In this document: piece after piece, positions 41,584 to 50,240 of the stretch
How the letters are laid out: every line of letters begins with the position of its first letter
Numbering within the stretch: position 1 is the stretch's first letter
Origin: Symbiodinium natans
Lineage: Eukaryota > Sar > Dinophyceae > Suessiales > Symbiodiniaceae
Direction of reading: 5' to 3'
NCBI GenBank assembly: GCA_905221605.1
Contig: CAJNDS010001746.1
Coordinates: forward strand, 587,797 to 651,796
DNA: 64,000 nt
Made by a program: the position numbers and the translations under genes
Notes under the pieces: generated by a model
Seen by the model: the letters and a program-made list of their open reading frames with translations, nothing else
Database searches by the model: none
What the model was told of the DNA's origin: nothing

Positions 41584-41790
41584 GTACGAGACGATTCTCG
41601 ATTTTTGTGCAAAATGGCGGTCTGGTGGGAAGGACCCTCGTGCCTTCGATGCCGACATTGTGAAGGATGTCACGCAGAAGAAGTTCTTTGAGTGTCTCTT
41701 GGCCCTTAATGTATTGTCAATAGCCGGGATCAGGTCTGCCTACCAAACGGGGTCCGCTTGTCAATCCCAGGCCGATGGTGGTGTATGATG
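41584..41790 (+). CDS. Unrecognised gene at 41.2-42.3 kb, middle exon
   Basis: After TGCGCAG / G the frame reads YETILDFCAKWRSGGKDPRA, FDADIVKDVTQKKFFECLLA and LNVLSIAGIRSAYQTGS: strongly coding. The donor is somewhere near 41755-41785 (a CCCAG / GCC junction is there). Joins the C-terminal exon below. Confidence 0.55.
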
Positions 41791-41794
41791 ATGG

Positions 41795-42327
41795 CGAGAG
41801 CTGGCTACACCCAAGCATTTACAGAAAGCGATATCTGCCATATCGTCCAAGCAAACCTTCGAGATTTGTTTGTGCATTTCTGCGATGTGGATGAATCTGT
41901 GAGTCTGTCCGCGCACCTTCTTATTCTGAACCATGCCTTTGGCTGCCACCCGTTTGTGCAGCAACTGATTTCGGAAGCCATGCTGGGCGTGATGGCAGAC
42001 CTGCTACCGGAGTCCGCTGAAATTACCAAAGAGGCCTCGATCAAGGCAGAGTGGTGCGCAGAGCATCTTGAATGGATTTGGCGCGCACTGACGAGGTCTC
42101 AGCGTCAGAAGTGGGTGTCCTTCCTGGTCAGACTCCTGCAGGGTCAGAAGGCATGCCAGATCACATTGATTGATCGCCTGAAGCTCCTGTGGCGAGCTGA
42201 TGACGATCCCAGCCGAAGCTACGCAGAAGCAGACCAGCAGCTGAAGGTTCTTTCGCACCAGCCCAGATGTGAGGCGAGCGCTTGGCAGACTGCGGCGGTC
42301 GTAAATCGGCGGGGTGAAGATGAGTGA
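41795..42327 (+). CDS. Unrecognised gene at 41.2-42.3 kb, terminal exon
   Basis: The frame runs GYTQAFTESDICHIVQANLR, DLFVHFCDVDESVSLSAHLL, ILNHAFGCHPFVQQLISEAM, then SQRQKWVSFLVRLLQGQKAC, LIDRLKLLWRADDDPSRSYA, and ends at TGA near 42325-42327. It looks like an all-helical domain. A diverged, frame-broken relative is at 31291-31688, so this belongs to a small repeated gene family in the region. No known family recognised. Confidence 0.6.
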
Positions 42328-42957
42328 AGAAAAGAGAACCCGAAGCTTCCTAAAGCCATGAAACACCCGGACGTTGCCATACTCGTCGAACAGCCGAATT
42401 TTGGCCTACACAAGCAAGTCAGATCCACAGATCGGCCGGGCCCAGACGGTCTACAGGATTTAGGTTTCTGGGTTTCGAGTCTAGGGTCTAGGGTTCAAGG
42501 GTTTAGGGTCCAGGGTGTCAACCCTGGCGAGGGCCCGAACCCGAACATTCAGGGTTTAGGGCTTCGAGTTTGGGTCTAGGGTTTAGGGCTTAGGTGTCTG
42601 GGCTTTTGGGTTTAGGGTTAGGGTTGTCGCTGTCACGCTTGGACAAAAAAGGGATCCCTGAGTTGTAGGCCGCCACATTCTTGTCAAACACGGTGGCTTC
42701 TCATTTTTCACGCACGCCGGGGGGGGGCAGGGTGAAGACACCACGCTGCAGCACCGCGCGGGCTGGGAGATTTGGCTCCTAGTAGGCTTTTCAATATGGC
42801 GAGAAATTGGCATCGATGAAAGATTCCAGGCCCCGCAACCATTAATTATGTTCTTTGTTCTCTGCTGTCCGTGTGTGAGCGTGTGTGTCGTGGATTAGGT
42901 GTGGTATCTTGTCACCCGCACCTTCAAAATAATCTTGCTTATGCATTGTCGAACTCT
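42328..42957. other. Telomere-like tract and intergenic sequence
   Basis: A short plus frame at 42358-42430 (KHPDVAILVEQPNFGLHKQV) could be a further exon. The rest is the telomere-like tract (separate entry) and sequence with a G-run at 42719. Confidence 0.4.
42460..42628 (+). repeat. Interstitial telomere-like repeat (TTTAGGG), degenerate
   Basis: Repeated GGTTTAGGGT, GGGTCTAGGGTTCAAGGGTT, TTTAGGGCTT and GGGTTTAGGGTTAGGGTTGT over about 170 bp, in G-rich orientation on the top strand (opposite to the 21.8-kb tract). Confidence 0.8.
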
Positions 42958-43188
42958 TCAGCAAGCCTCCAAATCATGAGAAGCACAGAATTTGAAAATA
43001 CGCTTGCGCATGACGGTGAAGAAGGTCAGGGGGTGGGGGTGGGCGGGGCCGAGGAGGAGCGTCACCAGCCTCCCAAAAAACATATGCAGGTCGATCGGTA
43101 CGCCTCTCGTTTCGTGCATGGCACTTGCCAGTCCTTTGCCCAATGCTCCACGCGTAGGGCTATCTATGGCCCCGAACCCGCACACTAA
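42958..43188 (+). CDS. Putative exon, unknown
   Basis: After CTCTTCAG the frame reads QASLQIMRSTEFENTLAHDG, EEGQGVGVGGAEEERHQPPK, KHMQVDRYASRFVHGTCQSF and a stop. Charged, plausible. Not recognised. Confidence 0.35.
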   Translation, partial: SASLQIMRSTEFENTLAHDGEEGQGVGVGGAEEERHQPPKKHMQVDRYASRFVHGTCQSFAQCSTRRAIYGPEPAH

Positions 43189-43312
43189 ATGCAAACAAGT
43201 TTCCACTCTACCTACTACTCCTACTTTCTATTTAACATTTCTGTTGCTACTATTGCTACACTGCAAACCCTTGCAACTATTTCTACCTTACGAGCTCTGC
43301 TTCCGCAATATC

Positions 43313-43395
43313 AAGCCGTGTGCGGATACTCTGGCTCTTGCCTGTCAGGCCGCAGCCCCACGGCTTGTGCTCAACATCATGATTCAGGAATGTTG
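43313..43395 (+). CDS. Putative short exon with relative at 63.7 kb
   Basis: ADTLALACQAAAPRLVLNIM, IQEC and stop. At 63660-63745 the related sequence CLALHACRSTRLVLRNVIQA is found; the DNA block GCCGCAGC(A)CACGGCTTGTGCTC differs by a 1-base indel. Together with the 43.5/63.9-kb pair this shows that a longer segment was duplicated. Confidence 0.35.
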
Positions 43396-43493
43396 ACTCA
43401 GGAAATTAGCACACACACACAGACACTTGGCAGCTTAACACGTAAGACGTAGCCCCCTCGGGTCTGCAGTCTGCCATGATGAAGGTGTTCGGA

Positions 43494-43764
43494 GACCTTC
43501 GAGTTTGGAGCGTCTTGTGCGGGAGGCTTCTGCAGGCAAGAATCTGCTTTCCCTTCCGACTTTGTGGGGCCTGTGGCGGGCTCCTCTCTCATGCGCACTC
43601 AGGCGTCCAAGATCCCACTTCCAACGATATGGGATAGCTTGTTGCCACTGAAAGGAGGCATCGCGAACAGCATGCGCCTCTTCGACCCGACAATCAGATT
43701 GTTGAGTCACAGATTCAGATTCTCCGTTGAGACCACCCAAAGCAAAAGATCGACTCTTGCCTAG
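43494..43764 (+). CDS. Putative exon with relative at 63.9 kb
   Basis: Frame ETFEFGASCAGGFCRQESAF, PSDFVGPVAGSSLMRTQASK, IPLPTIWDSLLPLKGGIANS, then MRLFDPTIRLLSHRFRFSVE to a stop near 43764. The near-identical copy starting at 63905 differs by four bases, one of them a synonymous change (GAC/GAT) in this frame, while another frame acquires a stop. Frame choice is therefore reasonable but not proven. Confidence 0.4.
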
Positions 43765-44194
43765 CCTTGGCTTGAGTCCTTGGGACCTTTGTCGGTGGCA
43801 GCCCTTCGAGATCGTGGAGACAACTTCTCCTGAAGACGCAGCGTGCATCGGAGCGCGGTGCTGCAGCGACTCTTGCAAAACTTGCTAGGACGAAGGGAGG
43901 TTTACTCAATCTTGACGAGTGATAGGCGTGAGCCGACTTGGAAGGTGAGCGATTTCACGTGCTCTTCTGCCGTTTCAACCATGTGGGGTTCGTGAAGATT
44001 AGTTCAAAGAGGCATGAACAGATTGCGAAGTGGAACCGCATGGCTCGCGACACGACATGCCCTTCTGGTGGCATGCCTTCAAGATCGTAGAGATAACATC
44101 TGCTCCAGATGAAATGTGCATCGGGGCGCGATGCTTCACTGACTTTTGCAAAGCTTGAAACTATAAAGGGAGGTTTAATCAGTTGTGAGCCGAC

Positions 44195-44395
44195 TTGGAA
44201 TGTGAGCGATATCACTTGCTCTTTGGCCGCATCAACCATGTGAGGTTCGTGAAGATTAGTTCAGACAGGCAGGAACAGACTGCGAAGTGGAACCGCATGG
44301 CTCGCGACATGACATGCCCTGTTGGTGGCATGCCCTTCGAGAACGTAGAGTCGGCTTCTCTTGAAGATATGGTGTGCATCGGAGCGTTATGCTGA
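44195..44395 (+). CDS. Best-preserved Cys-module reading frame
   Basis: 67-codon frame ending at TGA (44393-44395). The module from about residue 22 reads RQEQTAKWNRMARDMTCPVG, GMPFENVESASLEDMVCIGA, LC. The three cysteines (TCP, VCIG, LC) are conserved in most sister copies, and the 44555 copy adds a CPFCGG pair. Possible small metal-binding or disulfide module. No start or splice site can be fixed, so the real gene structure is unknown. Confidence 0.35.
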   Translation: MECERYHLLFGRINHVRFVKISSDRQEQTAKWNRMARDMTCPVGGMPFENVESASLEDMVCIGALC

Positions 44396-44874
44396 GTCCA
44401 CATGAGCCTCCTGGACCAAGCGGATCTAGCCAAGCCTAACCAGCAACAGCTTTGAGGCGGCTTAGAAGGCGGACGATCTAACTTGCCCAGTGGATACCGT
44501 TGCTGAAGGGACGGCATCGAAGCCAGATAGCATTTTCAGCCGTGTGAGCATCAGAAAAGCAGATACAAACAGGCAGCGAAACAGGCATGAACAGACTGGG
44601 ACCTGGAACGACATAACTTGTGACATTACGTGCCCCTTTTGTGGCGGGACGCCGTCGATGTAGAGACGGCTTCCCTTGACGCGGTGTGCGTGGGAGCCTG
44701 CATCCGGCTGTAGCGTTTGTTTAAGAGACTCGAGGCAGGTGAGAATCGGGCCTTTGGCTGAAGAGGAAGTCGAAGTCTCCACATGGAGAGGGCCGGACGC
44801 CACAGTCCACCCCGGGCCCACCCCCGTCAGCCACATCAGCTTCTGTTTTCCACGACGGACATTTCTACCACAGG

Positions 44875-45049
44875 TGCTGGTATGGAGGTCCCAGACCTAG
44901 GCGGCCTCTACGTTGGTCTTTGTTTTGGTACGGGCCATGCCATCTCGAGTGGCACAGGCAGCAGGTACTGTACGCCCTGCTGCGCAGCATCTACGTCCTC
45001 GTTATTGCACACGCTGGGCAGCTCAGACATTGCTGAAAGTGTTTCCTGA
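44875..45049 (+). CDS. Putative exon repeated at 47.07 kb
   Basis: MEVPDLGGLYVGLCFGTGHA followed by ISSGTGSRY. The copy at 47067-47170 reads MEAPDLGTAKSPAPYVGLCF, CTGHAISSGASSRY, with an in-frame 15-base insertion. Preservation of frame across an indel supports coding. Confidence 0.4.
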
Positions 45050-47066
45050 TTCTGCTTGGCACTGTTCTGAAGCAGCTAGCCGCAGCAGCCGTGGCCGCCT
45101 GTTGTCGGGCTTCGGCAGTGTCTGCTTAGGTGCCAGCAAATGGACCAGGAAGCAACTGTATGCACGTCATAGACCCGACAATCTGTTGAGCAAGCTGCAG
45201 AGCAACAGATGACTCTTGCCTAGCCTTGGCTTGGGGCCCTGGGACTTTTGTCGATGGCATGCCCTTCGAGAACGTAGAGATAACTTCGCTTGAAGATATG
45301 GTGTGCATCGGAGTGTTATGCTGAGTCCACATGAGCTTCCTGATGGCAGCGGCTTTGGCAAAGCTTGCTAGGACCAAGCGAGATCTAGCCAAGCCTAACC
45401 AGCAACAGCTTTGAGGCGGCTTAGAAGGCGGACGATCTAGCTTGCCCAGTGGATACCGTCGCTGAAGGGACGGCATCGAAGCCAGATAGCATTTTCAGCC
45501 GTGTGAGCATCAGAAAAACAGATGCAAGCAGGCGTGAACAGACACCTGGAACGACATAACCTGTGACATTACGTGCCCCATTTGTGGCGGGACGCCATCG
45601 ATGACGTAGAGACGGCTTCTCTGGACGACGCGGTGTGCATGGGAGCCTGCATCCATGGTTGCTGTGTGCTGGTGCCTGGCTGCGTGCCTGGCTGCAGGTG
45701 AGAATCCGGCCTTTGGCTCAAAAACGTCGAGGTCTCCAAATGGAAAGGGCCGGACGCCTCAGTTTTTGCACGACGGACATTTGCCGGGCACCGTGACTTG
45801 AGACCCCCAGGACCTCAGATCCACTCTTGCCTCGCCCGGGCGTGCCCACTGGTCTTGGCAATCTGGTTGTTTAGTCGAGGTACTTCGCTTCCTGTAACAT
45901 GATTTGTTCTTTTTCGGCGGACTGGCGCTGTCATCGGCTGCCTCAGTGACTAGTTCTGGTGGATGGGTTCCCATGTCCATACCCCGGGCCGTACTGCAGG
46001 TGCTTGCAGGGACCCATGCAGAACGTGGACCTAGGCCCTAGCAGCTTGCTCTTCTCGATAGTTTTCTCTTTCTTGCACACGCTGGGCAGCTCACACATTG
46101 CTGAAAGTGTTTCTTGATTCTGACTGTGTCGTCAACTTCAAAGACTCAACTGCTCCCAACGCCTACATGGCGCAGAACGAAATGGGCCAACGCGATTCTG
46201 ATTAGCGCTGTTCTGAAGTGGCCGGCTGCAAGTGGCCGTGGCGGACAGCGTCTGTTTGGGCGCCAGCAAATGGGCCACGAGGCAACGATATCTTCGCCCG
46301 GCAGTCTGTTGAGAAAGCTGCAGAGCAACAGACCGACTCTTGCCTAGCCTTGGCTTGGGGCCCTGGGACTTTTGTCGATGGCATGCCCTTCGAGGTCGTC
46401 GAGATGACTTCTCTTTAAGCTGCGGTGTGCATCGGAGCTTTATGCTGAGTCCACATGAGCCCCTGATTGCAGCGGCTTTGGCAAAGCTATCTAGCCAAGC
46501 CTAACCAACAACAGCTTTGAGGCGGCTTAGAAGGCGGACGATCTAGCTTGCCCAGTGGATACCGTCGCTGAAGGGACGGCATCGAAGCCAGATAGCATTT
46601 TCAGCCGTGTGAGCATCAGAAAAACAGATGCAAGCAGGCGTGAACAGACACCTGGAACGACTAACCTGTGACATTGCGTGCCCCATTTGTGGCGGGACGC
46701 CATCGATGACGTAGAGACGGCTTCTCTGGACGACGCGGTGTGCATCGGGGCCTGCATCCGGCTGTAGCGCTTGTTTAAGAGACTCGACGCAGCTGAAAAT
46801 CAGGCCTTTGGCCGAGGAGGAATGTCGAAGTCTCCACATGGAAAGGGCCGGACGCCACCACCCCGAGCCCATCAGTTCTCGTTCATGACGGTCATTTGCC
46901 GGGCACCGTGACTTGAGATCCACTCTTGCCTCGCCCGTGCCCACTGGTCTTGGCAATCTGGTTGTTTAGTCGAGGTACTTAAACTCTGGTCTGGTGCTTT
47001 TGGACGGGTGCTGTCATCGGCGGCCTGACCAGTTCTGGTGCCCCGGGCCGTACTGCAGGTGCTCGC

Positions 47067-47360
47067 ATGGAGGCCCCAGACCTAGGCACGGCCAAGTCGC
47101 CTGCTCCCTACGTCGGTCTTTGTTTTTGCACGGGGCATGCCATCTCGAGTGGTGCAAGCAGCAGATATGGCCGCGTGCCAATATTGATTGCTTGTAACAG
47201 GGCCGGGGCCCACACACACGACATACTCCGTTACATAGGGTATGTATCAATGCCCCTGCTTGTTGTCTTGTTTGCTCAAGCCCCGTTTATGGCTTCCTCC
47301 AGTCGTGTATGCGCACGCGACAGAGGTCTGTATCAAGATGGGCGTTACAGAGGTCTGTAA
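47067..47360 (+). CDS. Putative exon, second copy of the 44.9-kb exon
   Basis: See the 44875 entry. After SSRYGRVPILIACNRAG the frame stays open to 47360 (IGYVSMPLLVVLFAQAPF, hydrophobic) but the later part has no partner and may be intron. Confidence 0.35.
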   Translation: MEAPDLGTAKSPAPYVGLCFCTGHAISSGASSRYGRVPILIACNRAGAHTHDILRYIGYVSMPLLVVLFAQAPFMASSSRVCARDRGLYQDGRYRGL

Positions 47361-47483
47361 CAGATGTGTGCGTGCGCGGTCCGCGACAACCGGGGGTTCT
47401 GGCACACAGCCATATTGTACACCCGGCTGCGGCTGCGCAGAATCGATGTCCTCGTTATGGCATCCCCCTCTTTTGCTACGCGA

Positions 47484-47610
47484 CATGAGGGGGGACCTTC
47501 CCAAGTGCAACATTGCAGTCCGCCGTCTGGCAGCGGCGGAGGCAAACCTGCAACTTCAGACGTTGCAGCGTCGAAAATTGCAGTGCTTTCGTTTCCGTTG
47601 TTTCCACTGA
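47484..47610 (+). CDS. Putative exon, helical
   Basis: LPKCNIAVRRLAAAEANLQL, QTLQRRKLQ then stop at 47610. A related charged helix (LRGQRALQLAELNKRRKLTL) lies at 48224-48310; both follow CCCC/GGGG-flanked CACACGGAGG/ATGAGGGGGG sequence and may be distant duplicates. Confidence 0.35.
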
Positions 47611-48220
47611 AGGTGAAGGTGAAGATATTGGTCTGCCAGTAGGAAGCGCACTAGCCGCGAAACAACAATCTCCTTTCGTGTGTTCTTCTTCCTTGGCTTC
47701 TAGGCCTCATCGGAAATCTTGAGGCCTCTGGCGAGCTGGTCCCTTTTCGATCCTCTTCGAGGGCTACAGCTATAGCCTAGCCCAGAAGAAGACTCCGGGA
47801 AACTAGCGGCTGTTTATGAGCGGGGCTCCTGACGCCATCCCTGGCTACCCATCATCTCAAACATCCAAGGCCCAAGGCCTCCATTAATGCTGACTGCTTG
47901 TGGTCTTTTCAACGTCGGGCCTCAAGCAACCCTGTGTGTAAGAGCACCTTTCCGCCCCACGTCCCTGCTCGTGTGCATCAGAGCATGCGGTGCATTGTGG
48001 GCATTTCAATATTAATCTTGCCTCCGACTGGATACCTGTCATGCTGCCTTCTCGGGGGGTAGGTCGCACGCACACAATTGGAGCTTGGAATACGCAGTGC
48101 TTGCCGGACATGCTCCAGAACTACTGTCTGCTTCGGCAGGCGGGGGGGTGGGGACGTTGAATCTGCAATGTTGCAGGTTCGAACGTCCCCCCCTCACACA
48201 CGGAGGGGGGTGTTATGGCA
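47611..48220. other. Ambiguous; weak exon candidate
   Basis: A plus frame around 47985-48150 (GHFNINLASDWIPVMLPSRG, GAWNTQCLPDMLQNYCLL) is plausible, as is a minus frame at 48111-47884. No decision possible. Confidence 0.3.
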
Positions 48221-48223
48221 CAC

Positions 48224-48332
48224 GCATCTCCGAGGCCAGCGTGCGCTGCAGTTGGCAGAGTTGAATAAACGTCGAAAACTGACTCTCTCAAGGGCACTGA
48301 ACGAGAAGGTATGTCTCAGAGTCTCACCCTAG
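48224..48332 (+). CDS. Putative exon, helical
   Basis: LRGQRALQLAELNKRRKLTL followed by SRALNEKVCLRVSP and stop. A basic helical peptide; a possible donor follows NEK (AAG / GTATGT). Confidence 0.4.
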
Positions 48333-48422
48333 CCGCAACTTGCATCTCAATTTTTGCAGTGACCCAGTCGGGGACAGTGCAACAATGAGAGCGCAACACA
48401 GACAGCGACAGACCTCGGCAAC

Positions 48423-48611
48423 ATGTGGATATTGCAGCTGGAACCGCGCCCTTTCTGGTGTATCACTTCAGTCAAGATAAGGCCTCATCGCGCTTCAGGC
48501 GAACAACTCTCCATCAGTCATCTCAACCACGCGTATGTGAAATCCTACGCATTCTATTGTTCATCTGCGTTCGGTGACAGAATGTGCAGGGAAGGCAAGG
48601 GAAGACGCTAA
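48423..48611 (+). CDS. Putative exon, unknown
   Basis: MWILQLEPRPFWCITSVKIR, PHRASGEQLSISHLNHAYVK, SYAFYCSSAFGDRMC. Convincing protein composition; CTGCAG-like acceptor upstream. Next plus frame (48574-49008) may continue the gene (HGALFKASIASARLLLQVTA, LPDGSQCFLELPPLA). Confidence 0.4.
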   Translation: MWILQLEPRPFWCITSVKIRPHRASGEQLSISHLNHAYVKSYAFYCSSAFGDRMCREGKGRR

Positions 48612-48749
48612 CCCCGCAGGTCACCGTGGCCCGCTTGCAACTTCCCGCCAGTATGCAGCGCAAACGGATTTGGCATGCTGCTGTAAAAGCCTGGCTTGTT
48701 CCTTGAGCTGCATGGGGCGCTGCCATCTTTTTTACAGCTCAAAGCAAGT

Positions 48750-49008
48750 TGTTGCTGCTGCGTTGCTTCAGCATTCGATCCTTGCGCTTCTCGCCGAGGC
48801 TTGCCGAGGGGCCTTGCAGCGTGGACCTTTGCACTGTCGCAACTTGTGCTCTGCTTCTCTGCTTCTCGCCATTAAAGGCCTGCCATGCGCCCCTGTGCCG
48901 CACGGAGCTCTTTTCAAGGCATCCATCGCATCTGCGCGCTTGCTGTTGCAGGTAACTGCCCTGCCTGACGGAAGTCAATGCTTCTTGGAGCTTCCTCCAC
49001 TAGCTTAA
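48750..49008 (+). CDS. Putative exon(s), unknown
   Basis: Plus frame with QVVAAALLQHSILALLAEAC and HGALFKASIASARLLLQVTA before a stop at about 49006-49008. It is followed within 20 bp by a short CCCTAGACCCTAGGTACCCC telomere-like scrap. Confidence 0.3.
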
Positions 49009-49071
49009 GTACCCTAGACCCTAGGTACCCCAAGCACTTATTGAGCCGCAAGCCAGCCTAAAGCAGAAGCT

Positions 49072-49590
49072 TCAAATCAATGCGTAAGGCTTACAGCAAC
49101 ATTGACTGCTCTCAGCTCTGTCGCTCAGAGAGCTGTTGCACGTGCACTGCCATGGAGGGTTGAACATGTCGCGTGACTTCATCTGCGGAGCCTCGCCTTG
49201 CTTGCTCCGACGACCCTCAGCAAGAAGAGCGGCGTAATCCGAAGCGAGCTTTTTTTTTCGTCCCTGCCATTTACGAACAATGCGGCAGAGGGGAAGGGAC
49301 GAGACACCCTGCCCCTTTGAGACTGAACGGGGCTTAAGGACGTGAGGTTCAGAGAGATGAGACATGGCTTCGCCAGTGACGAGACATTGCTGTGAACGGG
49401 GTAGGGCTTCCTTCGGTGGGTCCATCTGCATCTGAAGTGACTGATGTCCCAGGCGCCTCCGCGCTGCGGCTCTAGAAGCCCGTTGGGTGACATTGTGTTC
49501 GAAGCTTGGGGGCGAGCTAGGATTGCCATGGATTGCCATTTGTTGTAACACGTGGGGCCTAAGTCTACGTGATCTCGGGACTCGCGGCAC
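49072..49590 (-). CDS. Unrecognised minus-strand ORF, 172 codons
   Basis: After about residue 25 the frame is strongly protein-like: SFEHNVTQRASRAAARRRLG, QMQMDPPKEALPRSQQCLVT, GEAMSHLSEPHVLKPRSVSK, LPLCRIVRKWQGRKKKLASD, YAALLAEGRRSKQGEAPQMK. A basic, charged protein. A second minus frame (49637-49179) begins MHPGLVQKGADDVFARCRES and may contribute an upstream exon. No family recognised. Confidence 0.5.
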   Translation of the reverse strand: MPRVPRSRRLRPHVLQQMAIHGNPSSPPSFEHNVTQRASRAAARRRLGHQSLQMQMDPPKEALPRSQQCLVTGEAMSHLSEPHVLKPRSVSKGQGVSSLPLCRIVRKWQGRKKKLASDYAALLAEGRRSKQGEAPQMKSRDMFNPPWQCTCNSSLSDRAESSQCCCKPYALI

Positions 49591-50240
49591 CTGGCGAAAA
49601 CATCATCAGCTCCTTTCTGCACCAGGCCAGGGTGCATAGGCTGCTTTCGGTTCCATCACTCCCTTCCCTTATTTCAAGCAAGCCAAGTAGTTTGCCGCGT
49701 CTAACCCTGAATCCTGTGTTTCAGTCCCAGAGAAGGACTTCGTTCTGACATACCAACTCCCCCAAAAAGGAGGGGATGAACACAGTGAACTGCTGGGGCA
49801 CCTTAAGGTAGGGTGCCCCAGCTTTGCAAGAAGAGTTGTACAGGGCAAAGTAGATTGGGACACCAAAGGAACGGAACGGAAAAATGACCTTCGACTAGGT
49901 TCGCCAGAGGCATCGCCCCAGCAATTCTTCGTAAAATATTCGTGTTTGCGGTGCCTGACAGATGGCCTTCGTCAACTGTCCGGGTTCACGTGGCTTGGGT
50001 ATTAAGCTTCGTCGGCTGGGCCTTCGTCGAAACTTCGTCTAACCTTCGTGTCCGGGTTGCCTTTGTGGCCCTTTGTGGAAGGTTTTTGCCGTGTACGCCT
50101 TCGTCGAACGTTCCTGTGCCGTTTGCCTTCGAAGGTTCGTGTGGCGCGGTGCCCTTTGTCAAAGCAGTTTGCCTTCGTCCAAGCTTGTTTGGTATATGCG
50201 TTCGTCAAACTTCGTTGGGGGCCGCGACTTGCAAAGGTTC
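49591..50240. other. Intergenic; degenerate CTTCGTC repeat at right
   Basis: 49930-50240 contains a dozen irregularly spaced CTTCGTC/GTTCGTG/TTCGTCAA motifs with GTCCGGGTT and TTTGCCTTCG, a strongly degenerate tandem repeat of about 25-30 bp. The open frames across it (rich in Phe-Val-Arg) follow the repeat. Confidence 0.5.

Larger units (their letters stand above)
43748..47170 (+). repeat. Cluster of tandem/segmental repeats with Cys-containing modules
   Basis: Units of about 0.9-1.1 kb are repeated: the block GACTCTTGCCTAGCCTTGGC starts near 43750, 45209 and 46337; the block AACAGCTTTGAGGCGGCTTA near 44448, 45407 and 46510; the block GCAGATCTCGAGTGG-type ATGCCATCTCGAGTGG near 44938 and 47138. 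Within them is a coding-like module with pattern R-x-EQ-x(3)-WN-x(4)-D-[IM]-TCP-x(2)-GG-x-P followed by VE-x-[AT]-S-L-x(3)-VC-x-GA. Copies lie near 43785, 44005, 44240, 44555, 45240, 45520, 46370 and 46620. The copy at 44240-44395 (TAKWNRMARDMTCPVGGMPF, ENVESASLEDMVCIGALC) is intact. The second halves at 45240 and 46370 stay in register, but 46370 contains a stop. Others carry 1-base indels at the GG-x-P junction. The family is not recognised. Confidence 0.75.

Noticed and set aside
41012..41673. Two minus-strand frames of 141 and 168 codons
   Set aside because: The plus strand has contiguous protein-like exons, an AG-G border at 41583/41584, and a paralogue of the terminal exon in plus orientation.
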